Shown here piece by piece: positions 39,597 through 50,959 of a stretch of DNA of 64,000 bases. How positions within the stretch are numbered: position 1 is the first letter of the stretch; every line of letters starts with the position of its first letter. Below the pieces are notes generated by a model. The model did not search any database. It saw only the letters and a list, made by a program, of their open reading frames with translations, and was not told the DNA's origin. The translations under genes and the position numbers were made by a program. The stretch is from Eopsaltria australis (Eukaryota > Chordata > Aves > Passeriformes > Petroicidae), in contig JAVTVJ010000990.1 of NCBI GenBank assembly GCA_034509425.1, forward strand, positions 62,001 to 126,000. Direction: 5' to 3'.

Positions 39597-42500
39597 ATCT
39601 CAGTACCCCAAAGATAATATTAATATGTCATATCAGAAAACGGTAAATGTATACTAATTTCAGAAAGCTGAAAATAAGAGTATCCAAAAGATTATGCTGT
39701 AAATATGTAAGGATTTTATAAATAATGTAAAGATTATACTTTGGTGTGGCATGACATTATATGAGCAGTGGAAGAATTAAAGATGTGGCAGAATTCTTTC
39801 TGAAACCACTTTACATCAAATACATGAAGAATTCTTTCCATTCAGTGTTTTCTAGTCAATGAATTCTTCCCTGTTGCATTTTTAAATGGAAGGGGGCAAA
39901 ATATGTTCTAGACATTGTCACATTAATTTGTCTCTATTGTGTCATTCTAATCTCCTTCATTCAGATGAAAGAGAACTTATATAATTCAGGAGCAATCATA
40001 GCTCACTTTATAAGACGGGTTTTACACAAAAAGGCTTTACAATTGTTGTTTGATCTAAAGGGTAGAAAGGGAGGGTGGTCTAAAGAGAGAAACGAATAAG
40101 ACTTTGAAAAACAACATAATAGAACAAATAAGAGGAAAGTGACAGATCATGGAAATTTGCACTTCTACCTAGTAGACAAGACCCATAGAGGGAAAAATAA
40201 TGGGAAATGTAAACTTCTGCTGCTGTAATTCCTTTAATAGAATTTTTTTTAATGTTCAACAGCTCAAAGAACAGGGATAAGTGGAGTACGATAATGGTAG
40301 GGTAAAAAGGGAACAACAATAACTAAACCCAAAATACTTGGAACAAAGTAGGGGATTTTATGAAAAAAAGAAGAACAAATTCCACAGCATGGAATACAGT
40401 TTTAAAGGAGTGTCTCTGAAAGTATGCCACTGAATTGATTTCAAGTTTGTAAGTAAATGAAGTAATTTTTGAAATTTGATGTAGACTCTGAAGTCTCAGT
40501 TAATCCTAAACTTGCATCACCTACTTATATGTAAATACATACCATATATTTATAAAATATAGGAGGATCAATAAAGAAATTGAGATCTCAAACTAACAAA
40601 AATAATAAAGCTACCATTATTTAGATATCTTTAGCACAAAAGTTCCTCTGTATTGACTTAAACATGGTATTTAGGCTATAAATAAAACTACAGCATTAAG
40701 GTATCACACATAAGCTAATCTATAACTTAATAGGCATTTACCTATTGTGTGATTTGCTCAATTCTTGAAACCCCAAAAAAACAGTGCAATTTTTAGTCAA
40801 GTAGAGACTTATTACTGGAAAGACAATCATACATCAGTGCTTGTTTCATCCAAGTAACTAAATTGTATAGCATTCTTTTATTTCATTATAGAGTCAGAAA
40901 GTCATGCCACAGGTACATCTTTGCTGTTTATCACTGGCATAATCTTTTTCTTGTTTAATTGCATTATTTTAAAGGTTCTGTCAACCCAAATCATTCTGAG
41001 ATAAAGTCAGTATTCAAACTCTTGTCCCAGATGCATTAGACAATATAGGAGTGTGTATTCTTGAGCTCCAGTAAAAAGATTTATTCTATCACAGGTAGTA
41101 TGTTTTCTATGTAAAAACATTATAGTGACTAGATAACAAAATGAAACATGACAGTGGCAAATGCAAGCAGTCACTTGAATATTGGTTGATGTTCTATTGG
41201 TAATAAGACAGTTGGGCACATCAGTAATTTCTAATAATGGCACATTTGTGCAGCCAATATATTCTCAACTCCTTGATTAAGTTAAATGATGCTCTTATAA
41301 TTATGATCTTTAAAGTGTGTGTGACATTTGTTCATTTTTTTAAAGTGATGGTTAAACAGATGAGTACTATAGCGAACAAACTCCTTAGAAAAAGGTAATA
41401 TAATTTCATCAATGAAGTTTTGACTTTTTTTTCTCCTTGATGACATATATGAGGGAAATTGCTGCAAAGTAACAGATCAATTCGTACATCATGCATTTGA
41501 ATCACTAATTTTATTGCTGATGCACATAAGGATACGAATGGTTTGTTAGGAAGTAGATCACTGTCTGAAGGATCAAGAAACCTGTGTTTGAAGTGACTGA
41601 AGACTGCTGCTGCTCTGCTTTGCAGTTTGAAAATCACTCTCCTTCTCTTCCCTTCAGTATCTCTTGTCACTTGGGCAGGTTCAGCTGCCTAAGTAAAAGT
41701 CATTTGAAACTCCCTGGAGTACTTCTCTTGGCTTGTAAAAGGACATGTTTATGACAAGACTTGGGTGGATTCTGCCAGCTCCATGCTGATATTTTAGATA
41801 TACCAATGTGTCTTAATGGCATCTGTGTTAAGGCAACAGCAATAAGCCTTAATTTTGTTTGAGAATCCTATGTACTTCTACTACAATATATTTACGTGAC
41901 ATACCAGAACATATGCAGTAGTTGTTCTGGCAAGAAATAATAAAAATCATAAAGATGGGCTTTTAGTAAATTAAAAGTCATTTGTTGTGATAAAATTTGC
42001 CTAGTTTCCTCATACCCACTAGTAATATCCCACAGTCAGAAATCCATATCCAAAGGAGGGGCCATTAAGTCTCAGAAAGTATTAATTATTTTAGTAATGA
42101 AGTGGCAGAAAAAAACGAACTTCCAGAAATCAAAATTTTCATCTCAAGTGGTTTGACAAAAGAGAAGGAGCTGGGATTTTGCCTATGTGGAGGAAATTTT
42201 AATCCTTTTATCTTGTGATCAATTTACTTCATGAAATCAAATTAGAAAAATTCTTTATCTAGACAATTTTTTAAAATAAGACTTACTCACTTAAAAATTT
42301 CTTTTTAAAAGCAGATATTTTCTTTTTAAATAGACATTTTGCCATGTATGTTCCTCACCAGGACCTCATTATTATATTATTGCTCATTTTATCTTAAGAC
42401 CGGATTTCTTGCACAAATTGCTGGTCCATTTATTAAGCACAAAATGTCACCTTTCTCTCTCTGTGAGTTTTGCAAAAAACTTTTTCTCTTCCCCACACTG

Positions 42501-44394
42501 ATTCTCCTCTATCCAAAGACATTGATATCTTCAACCAAAGACTTTATCACAGAAGGAAAATACTATATATCAATATAGACTTTTTTTTTTTTTTCTTGGA
42601 GATCATGTGTGTGGCCTTTAAGCTTGGGAGAATAACAAAGCAAAGCTGAACATTTCTGTCAGCCTCAAGTCTTAAAAAGTGATGCTTCTGGTCTGGGTAA
42701 AGGCAGAGAAGTACATTTAGGAACATTTTAGGTATCACTAAGATAATTTTAAGTGGCTACACTTGTAAATTATTTTGAGTGTACATACTACCTTTCTGTC
42801 CAGGATTCTGTACTAATTAAACAGCCCTCAGGGGAAAAAAAAATTCATTCTGACAGCATGACAAGAAAGATCCTTCCCAAAGTATTTAGAAGTGCTTTCT
42901 TTGTAAAAGAAAATATTATAGAGGATCAGATCAGAGTTGCATTTTCTTATTCCTTATCTCTGAGTTGTGACCTCAAAAAAATACAAAATAAACCCAAAAT
43001 CTTTCAATACTGAGGTACTTGAAAATTATTTGTACCAGGGATATTGTATTATCTCAAACTATTTTAAAGGCAGTTCAGTATCTGACTTACTTGATTTTAG
43101 AAAGAGTAGTTATTGCCTTTTTTCTGTAAGCCTGTCACTTGATATTTGACTACATATTCTACCTATGTTACTCCTTAATGTTACTAAGAATATAGAATGA
43201 ATTTGTTTTTATCTAAAATAGCATACAGCTTTTTATTCACAGAACTCTGTGCCCTATATATTGCATACTGCATTGTTCTTTGATATACAGTGTTTTATCT
43301 TGGCAGAATATCTAAAAGTCCAATAACCATCATAATGTGTATCTTTATTCCTTCTCTGCATCTTAGATAAGTAAATTTGCTTTTGTAGAATATCTTAGGA
43401 TGACAAAAATTACTGCATCCAATTATGAATTTGAACACTGGTAGAAAGTATGGTACCAAGCACCTCTAAACTACAGCTGTTTCAACGTCCTTTCTGCATT
43501 TAGTTAAGAAAAAGAATTTACTTACGTACTAAGCTTTAAGAAGATTTTCAAGATGATGTACTGATACAAGATTTTGGAAGATAAACAATATAGGCAGAAT
43601 CTCTAAAAGGGCCCCCAACTCATATTCTTGATATCAGCTGTGTATATTGAAGGAGATAGATTCCTTTCTATATTGTAGTGACTTACATAGTTAACAGGCT
43701 GGAACAACAGCCTGGATATTTTTAATTTTTTCCTTTATGTTCTGAACTTACAAAAATGGAAAGCCAATCATTTTTTTTTTTTTTTATTTTTTTTTTGCAT
43801 TGTTGTTTAAGTTATGTCATCAAAAAACTGGCAAATGTCCCAATAGTGCATGAAAACATTAAGTGATTAGCATCATGAAGTGTTGATGGTAATAGGAGAG
43901 AATGAGGAAAATAAATGGCTAAATTGAAAAACAAAGAATACAGAGATGTCAGTTGGAGCTGGGGAAGAAAAATGTTTTTAACTGGAAGTTGTGATCATTA
44001 CTATATATTTCAGAAGCATCAAAGCAAGCATCAGAAGCAAGCAAGAGGACCTACATTTTTAGATTCTTCTAATATAAGCAGATTTCTTACTGCTGTAGAA
44101 TTCTCAGTGATAGTTCTGTACAGTGGGAGAAAACTGGTAAAGCCATTTCAACTTTAAAAGGTATTCAGATCCAAAAATCTTAGGAGTACTGCCTGTAAGT
44201 CAGAAAGATGAGAAGGAAACAGTCAGCAATAAAAGAGATTCTTTAAGAGTGTCTCCTGTCGAATCACTCTTTTACAAAAGAGGTGGCAAAGTGAAACCAT
44301 GGTTAAAGACACAGAAAATTGTAGGCAAAAAGTTTCTCATTAAAAATTTGAAATAGGCCATTGTTAAAATAGAATAATATACTGAGCAAGATTC
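39597..44394. other. AT-rich unique DNA, no gene seen
   Basis: No gene or dispersed repeat was recognised. T-rich runs lie at 42581-42594 and 43771-43796. The longest open frame is 112 codons (41332-41670 minus), with no recognisable domain. Confidence 0.55.
43771..43796. repeat. Poly-T run with a single A interruption
   Basis: Fifteen Ts, one A, then ten Ts. On the minus strand this would be a poly-A stretch, but no retrocopy is recognisable next to it. Confidence 0.9.
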
Positions 44395-44905
44395 ACAGAA
44401 TGACAGAATGGGTGAGGTTGGAAGGGACCTCTGGACATCTGGAGGTCTCTCTGGAAGGGACCTGTGGACCACTGCTAATGCACAGCCACCTCCAGGTAGT
44501 TGCTCAGAATGGGCTTTTTTACTCATATTTATTTTTTATACCTCCCATGAGGAAGATTGCAACACTACTCTAGGCAACCTGTGTCACTTCTCAAGTCAAG
44601 ATCACAGTGAAAAATATTTCCTGACAATAGGTGGGAACTTCCTGTCCTTCAGGTCATGCCCTTTGCCTCTCAGCACCATTGAAAACAGTCTGGCTCCCCC
44701 TTCTCTTTTACATCCTCCCTTTAAGTATTTGTATGTTAATAAAAATCCGTCTGACCCTTCTGTTCTCCAGGCCGAATTGTTCCATCTCTCTCAGTTTTTC
44801 CTAACAGGAGATATTGATCAATATGTCTGTGTCCCTTCATTGGAATTTCTCCAGTATGTCCATGTCTCCACAGTTCTTGAGGGTCTGTCCTGAACTTTCT
44901 ATATT
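44395..44905 (-). mobile_element. CR1 LINE 3' portion with tail, third subfamily type
   Basis: It begins on the plus strand with reversed tail octamers ('ttcacagaatgacagaatgg') and 'gaggttggaagggacctctgg'. It then follows 'aggcaacctgtgtcacttctca', 'gtgaaaaatatttcctgaca', 'gccctttgcctctcagcaccattgaaaacagtctggctccccc', 'ccctttaagtatttgtatgttaat' and 'tctccagtatgtccatgtctcc'. This wording is that of the CR1 group whose 3' UTR reads 'gacctctggagatcatctagtcc' in reverse. A short local duplication ('gggacctctggacatctggaggtctctctggaagggacctgtgg') lies near its 3' end. The sense frame is broken. Confidence 0.92.
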
Positions 44906-45134
44906 GCAGCAATTGCCAGCCACAAGATCCTTCAAGAATGCCACAGATTTATGTCAAACTCATATTGCAACTGTAATCATCCTTTGCCTGTCTCCAAAAA
45001 GAAAACTACAAATAAGTTTTCTATCTACCCCTCTAGTTCAGACTGGATAGCTCAGTGTTTGTGAAAAATCAACTATTCTTTGAAGACTATAGGTTGTTGA
45101 CAATTGTAGTAATAATAATAACAATAACAATAAC

Positions 45135-45170
<36 letters not shown>

Positions 45171-45611
45171 GGGATTGCTGTCATTGTCTTTCTTTCTGAA
45201 GAAAAAACAAGAAGAACCTGCAAACCAGGTTAGAGAGTCACATATTTAATAGAAAGAGAAGCTTCTTTAGGCATAGTGAGTATCAGATCCTATTTTTTTT
45301 GGTTTATAGTTAGGGTGTCTGTCATTCAGAGGCTCTTATACATGTTTGCTGGTGAGGAAGTAATTGATAACACTATCAAAATCTCTATATATGGTCAATT
45401 ACATTCCAGTATTTTCTGTATATCAAACAACTAACAATGCCATCGGGGAATAGTAGGAATTGGAGAGTAAAGGAAAAGGACTAAATTTTGATAGAGAATA
45501 TGAATGAATTGCCTTCATTTAATTATCAATACCCCTAGTAGTGGTAAAATGATCCATATGTGTACAGTTTACTTACTTCTTTAGTTAAAGCAGCATTTAT
45601 ATGTATGCAGT
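44906..45611. other. Spacer holding a (TAA)n repeat, no gene seen
   Basis: Sequence between the CR1 at 44.4-44.9 kb and the solo LTR at 45.6 kb. Apart from the trinucleotide repeat described separately, nothing is recognisable. Confidence 0.6.
45108..45169. repeat. (TAA)n/(AAC)n trinucleotide microsatellite
   Basis: About 20 triplets, mainly AAT/TAA with four AAC variants, then a pure run of about 12 TAA. It generates the poly-Ile and poly-Leu frames on the two strands. Confidence 0.95.
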
Positions 45612-46172
45612 TGTCATGGTTTAACCCCAGCCAGCAACTAAACCCCACAGAGCCCCTGACTTTATGCCAGTGGAACAGGAGAGAGAATCAAAAGAGTAAA
45701 AATGAGAGAACCCATGGCTTGAGATACAGACAGTTTAATTGGTAAAGGCAAAAGCAACAAACAAAGCAAAAGAAGGAATTAATTCACTGCTTCCCAAGGA
45801 GGGGTAGGTGTTCAGGTATTCCCAGGAGAGAGACTCTCTCATGTGTGACTTGGGAAGACAAAAGCTGTCCCTCTAACATTCTCTTTCTTGCTTCTTCTCT
45901 CTCTAGTTTTGCAAGTGGAGCATGTCATATGGTCTGGAATATCCCTTTGGTCTCTTGGGGTCAGCTGTCCCGGCTGTGTCCCCTCCTAAATTCTTGTCCA
46001 CCTTCAGCCTGCTCACTGGTGGGGTGAGAAGCACAAAAGTCCTTGACTTTCTGCTTACCAAATGCAAAAACATTCCTGTGTTATCAACATTATTTCCAGA
46101 ACAAATTTAAAGCATAGCCCAGTAGTAGCCACTGTGAAGAAAATTAACTCTATCCCACCCCAAAACAGCACT
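45612..46172 (-). mobile_element. Solo LTR of a widespread avian ERV family, minus orientation
   Basis: The plus strand starts TGTCATGGTTTAACCCC and continues 'gcaactaaaccccacagagcc', 'agacagtttaattggtaaaggcaaaagca', 'catatggtctggaatatccctttggtc', 'gtcagctgtcccggctgtgtcccctcc' and 'acattcctgtgttatcaacatta'. It ends 'gaagaaaattaactctatcccacccc..aacagcac'. I recognise this as an LTR seen very often in bird genomes. Its sense strand is the reverse one, starting TG..CTG(G)TTTTGG and followed by GGGATAGAGTTAATTTTCTTC. The TATA box expected in sense orientation (before the CATATGAC motif) is mutated to GCAAAAC, and the polyadenylation signal is degenerate (AATTAAA), so this copy is not promoter-competent by inspection. 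No flanking internal retroviral sequence is seen. Flanking GCAGT and GCACT resemble a 5-bp duplication, but the right one overlaps the LTR end, so this is not secure. Confidence 0.9.
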
Positions 46173-49100
46173 GATTATATTTATTCTGCACTGAATCTAT
46201 GCTGACACTTTTTGAAAGAAAATGACTAGTGCCTGCTAGCAAAGATGTGAGTATTTTGATTTGATGGATCTTTAGATTGATTTCAAATCTATGCATTCTA
46301 CTGTTAAGTTGTAATTAAAGTTTTCCCCTAAAAGATTTACTGGGCAGCTAATCTCTAACAGAACTAAGTATGAAAACTTAGTTCTGTTTATTAAATTAGA
46401 AAGGTTTTTGGTTTTGTTTGTGTTGATTCCCATTTATACGTCAGGATTACCTATAGTCCTTTGGAAAGTCTTTACATAAAAACAGAAAAATAAATAATAT
46501 TAAAATAGCAACCAAACAGAAACCTATAAGCTCAGTGAAAAAATGTGAACTTGGGATGTGAAAACCCTATGTGACACTCAGATGAAAACATATATATATA
46601 TATTTTTTATATATATATTATATATATATATAAACATATATATACATATCTGTTGATATAAACTGGTGTTGCCAAAAAACACCAAAAAATAATCTGAACA
46701 GGATATAAAGTTAAAAATCAAGATTATTAATCTGAAAATGCAAGATTGGATTTTGACCATTCCTAAAAAATATTCTGAATGTGTTAGAAAGTACTAAATT
46801 GAATGTAAGCCTTTTTGAGAAATATTAGTACTGTTGAAATCCATATGTTTTTTCTGAAAAGTTTTAGTTTTGACTTCTTGTAGCAATACTAATAATCAGC
46901 TAGTACAGTTGCTGATACCATTAGTAAATTATCTTTATTTCATGAAGACTACGGCTTCATTTGTGTGATCACTGATATGAAAATGTTGTACTTAAATACT
47001 ACAAATGAATTTTGTGTTTTCTGCATAGATGACATCATATTAGCCTAACTTGCAATTCAGTTGTCATGGTTTGTAAATGGTGATGCCATGTGTAAAGACA
47101 GTAGATTAAGAGATCATACACATTTGTTTAAGATTATCTCATCCTCTTATTCTGGAATAGTATGCTGAGATAAAATGACTATTTTTTTTTAACTTTGGAG
47201 GTGAAATTAAGAACTTTAAAAATGAATTAATTTTAGAAAATTAAAAATAAATATCATTATATAGCTGGATTAAGTTGGATAGGGGTTTTTTTTATACTAT
47301 AAAATAAAACATAGTGTAAGAACTTTATAATGAAGCATCAAAACTATTTGATATTATGAAAGAGTGCTTTTTTTGCCAACTACTTTGAAATTGACGAGAT
47401 AAGAAATTCAGATTAAGGTTTGTGACTCATGCATTTTGTTTCTTGAATATAAGAACAAAGCTGTAATATGAGAAGATCAAAAGAAATTTTACAATGTTGT
47501 CATGTTACTCCTGTGGAAAGACAGTTCTTTAGCCCCAATAATGGATGCAATAGTTCAGCACAAAATGCCCACAGTCACAGCTCGTAGAGGCAGGTATTAC
47601 ATATTCTTGGCTATGCACAAATTTTAAAGGAGTAAATTAGTTAGTTGCAATACTTAATGCTGCTGAACACTAAGAACTAATGCATTAGAACTAGAAATAT
47701 GAGAAGAAACAGAATTCCTCCAAATAACAACAGAGACATGTAACTTCTCCTTATGTCTAACTTGTCTAACTATGTAAATATCATTCTACAACTCCACAAT
47801 CAGTGTTTGAACAGGATACTATGAAGTGGGAAAAAAAATGCGATGAATCAATTAACTGCTAGTTTTCCTTCTTCTGTAATTAAAAATTCTGCTTGTTAAT
47901 TAAAAATTTTAGAGGGCTACTAAGAAAAAGGCCAGAGATATTGCAGCTTTTTTCAAATTTTATTTAAAAACTAGCAAAAAACCCAGTTGATTAAAAATTC
48001 AATTGATTGAGAATTCAATTTATTTTTAAAAAGTAAGCATGCTTAGACAATATTATTTTTTTAACTTTCATCTCCTCTATCATCACTACTTATTAACAGA
48101 AGAATAACATCCACCATATTGCCTTTCACTTTATTTCAATGTACAAACATTTGCAAATATTTATTGCTAGGACATGTAGAATATTGAAAAGGTGTTTTGC
48201 TTTAAGGAGATGTCAGTCTTTAAGAGGTGTCTACAACAGATGTTAAATAGTAAAGAATCCAACAAGGCATCAGACATTAGATTGAATTTTGTTGTTTATT
48301 CTTAACCCTTTATGTATAGCATACATTTTGTATTTGATAAGTTGTCATCTTTTAATGGGACCATTTAAATTTGCTTTACAAAATTTGCATTACTAATAGT
48401 TATATGAAAAATCTGATAAAATACAGCTAAGTCATTGGGCTACATTTTAAATTGTCATCTACCTGCTAATTAACAAAATCTAACAATTAAAAAGTTCAAT
48501 TTTAGCAAATTTCATCCATCATCTGTAGTATATCTCTGTATCTACAGCTGTTTGTGATAGAAATGTTGGTTAATACCAACATGAAATGGGTGAGGTAAGA
48601 GGTAATTTCAACAAGAAAATTTGTACAAATGTACTTCAGGCTTGATTTGGTTGCTGGAATTCTAATCTACATGTTAATAAGAGAAGGCTAAAGGATAGCA
48701 AGTACTTCAGCTGTGGGAAATCTTAGTAAGGAGCACTTATCTGGGTGGCATTTATTAAGGCTATGCATAGGAATGGAGGAAAGCTGTAATTCTGGGCAAT
48801 GGGGTATTAAAATTGTTCTGGTTCTGTAATCTTAATTTTTGAAAAGATAATAATGAAAAACTTATAAGGTTTCAGTTTCCTAACTTCCCAAATTAAGAAG
48901 TTTAATTCTAAATAATAAATAGTAGGAATAGTGCAAAACAGTTATTGTAGGCTGAAGTAAAATTTTTTCTGCCTATTGACGAAGAAGGACTGACTTTTTG
49001 TAATATTTTCATTTATTCTTATCTATGTGTATTTAACTTAATTAAATTTTGACTGAAATAGGAATTTTCTAGAAATACCAAAGGAAAAATCTACCAGTTG

Positions 49101-49893
49101 AAGTCATGAGTTCAACAATTTTCATTCAAAGCTTTAGTAAAAATTAAGACTAATTTATTCAGTTAAATTTACACACATCTGACAATGCTTTGCAATTTTT
49201 GCAAAGTACTGTGAAAATTAGTATTTTGGAAAAAAATAAGAAAGAATTGCCTATATTGTACCTCAGTTTTCCAGGTGCACAATTGAACATGAGTAACATG
49301 AGAATTCAGGCCTATTTGTTCTTCCCCATTTCTGTGATGTGAAGCAAAAGAAACCTGATCTGTCATATTGCCAATACTATGATGAGCTATTCTCATTAAT
49401 TATTTTACATTAACCATTCACAAATACACACACACTGGTTTAGGAATAGAATGAAGGGTGTTCTGTTCAGCTAAATTTATAATGTGAATTGGTATGTTAA
49501 GGATAATGTAATTGAAAGTCGTGAGGGACTGGCAATCCAATGAACTCCTCAAAACCTGTTACCACCTGTGTTCATGATTATGTACACATATCACTTCTTT
49601 TCACCTACAATTGCAATGTTTTAAGGTTCAGTAATTTTCATAGTTTCTCAGACACTACTCTTACATTTCCACCTGAGTAAATCAGGGTACATTTGGGTTC
49701 ACTGCAAGTTTTCCTATGAGTATAACTAAAAGAATTTAAATTCATCTTTCACAGTTCCCCTGCTGCCCTGACCTCTTTGCCGTCAGCTTTCTGACATGTT
49801 TCCACAAAAGAGATATGTGCTAGTAGTATGCTGAAAAGGAGTTGTATTAAGCCACGAGTCTGGTGGCCCTCTGAATTTTGCAATGAGCTATGC
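46173..49893. other. AT-rich unique DNA, no gene seen
   Basis: No gene or dispersed repeat was recognised apart from an alternating AT region at 46588-46649. Confidence 0.55.
46588..46649. repeat. (AT)n palindromic low-complexity region
   Basis: Several AT runs are separated by a TTTTTT and a TT interruption, ending in ATACATATC. The region is self-complementary over most of its length and gives the Tyr/Ile-rich frame on the minus strand. This type of sequence is unstable in replication and often misassembled. Confidence 0.9.
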
Positions 49894-50571
49894 TGTAGTT
49901 AGCTAGGAAATTTATATTTTGTTATTTTAGCTGTTTTCCATTTAAATCTGTGTTTAGTTTAGCTTCAGAAGAACAAGATAAAGTATCCTGACAAAATTAA
50001 GGACTATCCTCACTGTACCTGTACGGACTTGCTCCACAGACCTATACACCCCAGAAAACTCAATCAGTGGTGATTGTTTAGCTAGAACAGCAAATTCAAT
50101 AAGGTGTTGTTTAGCTAGATAAGCTTTGAGTTATCCTTTAATCAAAGATAGATAGAATGTCATAATAGTAATTAAAGCCATAGGATAGAAAAACTGCGAC
50201 TCAGCAAAATTGGACCAAGCATGCGCTAGAAGTTGCCAGCATGAAAGTTCACCCAGAGGACAGGAAGCACTGACTGCCACCCCCAAAATTATGTCAATAA
50301 TAGGACCCTAAATGGCAGTCTTACTCCATGAAAAGGAAGCAAGGCAAAATTAGAGAAAACATTTATGATGCAATGAACTGGGGCTGGATTGAAGAGAGGG
50401 TCATGGAAATCTTGAAAGTTACAATGTAAATAAGCCTCTGGAAGTCTTTGTGTCATTGGAATTATTTATGGTGAATAAATTCCCTATATGTCCTCAGCAG
50501 TGGCTAAGAGTTGAATAAAGGAACGTTCAATCTAATGGTCCTTTTCTGTTGGATATAATGTCCTTAATTCA
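49894..50571 (+). mobile_element. Probable ERV solo LTR, 678 bp, with ATGC target duplication
   Basis: The segment is more GC-balanced than its surroundings. It starts TGTAGTTAGC and ends TTAATTCA, giving TG...CA termini, and is bounded by ATGC at 49890-49893 and again at 50572-50575. Two AATAAA signals lie near its right end (50474-50479 and 50514-50519), where an LTR polyadenylation signal is expected, so sense would be plus. Its middle ('gcgactcagcaaaattgga', 'gaagttgccagcatgaaagttcacccagaggacaggaag', 'ctgactgccacccccaaaa') has the style of avian ERV LTRs, but I cannot name the family. A 4-bp duplication is usual for class I (gamma-like) ERVs. Because 4 bp can match by chance, the boundaries are provisional. 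Confidence 0.55.
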
Positions 50572-50599
50572 ATGCTGTGAATAGTGAATTTTCTGTTTT

Positions 50600-50959
50600 A
50601 TTTCCAGAAAGACTGAGGAGCACCTTATTGCTCTCTACAACTTCCTGAGAGGAGGCTGTAGCCAGGTAGGCTTAAACTCTTCTTCCAGGCAGCTAGCAAC
50701 AGGACAAGAGGACATAGCCCTGAGATGCTCCAGGGGAGGTTCAGATTAGATGGCATGAGGAATTTCTTCACAGAGAAGGTTTTTGAACAATGTAATGGAC
50801 TGCCCAGGGAAGTGGTGGAGTCACCATCCCTGGAGGTGTTCAAGAAGTCACCGGATGTGGCACTTAGTGCCATGATCTAGTCGACAAGGTGGTGATCAAA
50901 GATTGGATTTGATGATCTTAGAGGTCTCTTCTAAACTAAATGATTCTGTGATTCTGTGA
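50600..50959 (+). mobile_element. CR1 LINE 3' end with intact-looking tail
   Basis: Sense-strand CR1 runs from 'aagactgaggagcaccttattgctctctacaacttcctgagaggaggctgtagccaggtagg' through 'ttcttccaggcagctagcaacaggacaagagga', 'gaggttcagattagatggcatgaggaatttcttcac', 'gactgcccagggaagtggtggagtcaccatccctggaggtgttcaagaa' and 'ttggatttgatgatcttagaggtctcttctaaactaaa'. It ends in 'tgattctgtgattctgtg', the terminal octamer repeats. The coding part corresponds to the C-terminal end of ORF2 from the KRRLR motif on, with frame breaks. It is truncated at about 50600, 25 bp after the ATGC duplication of the neighbouring LTR. The tail abuts a minus-strand CR1 directly. Confidence 0.93.

Noticed and set aside
43771..43796. 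Poly-T (reverse poly-A) as a mark of a processed retrocopy
   Set aside because: No coding-like sequence or flanking duplication was seen next to it on the expected side.
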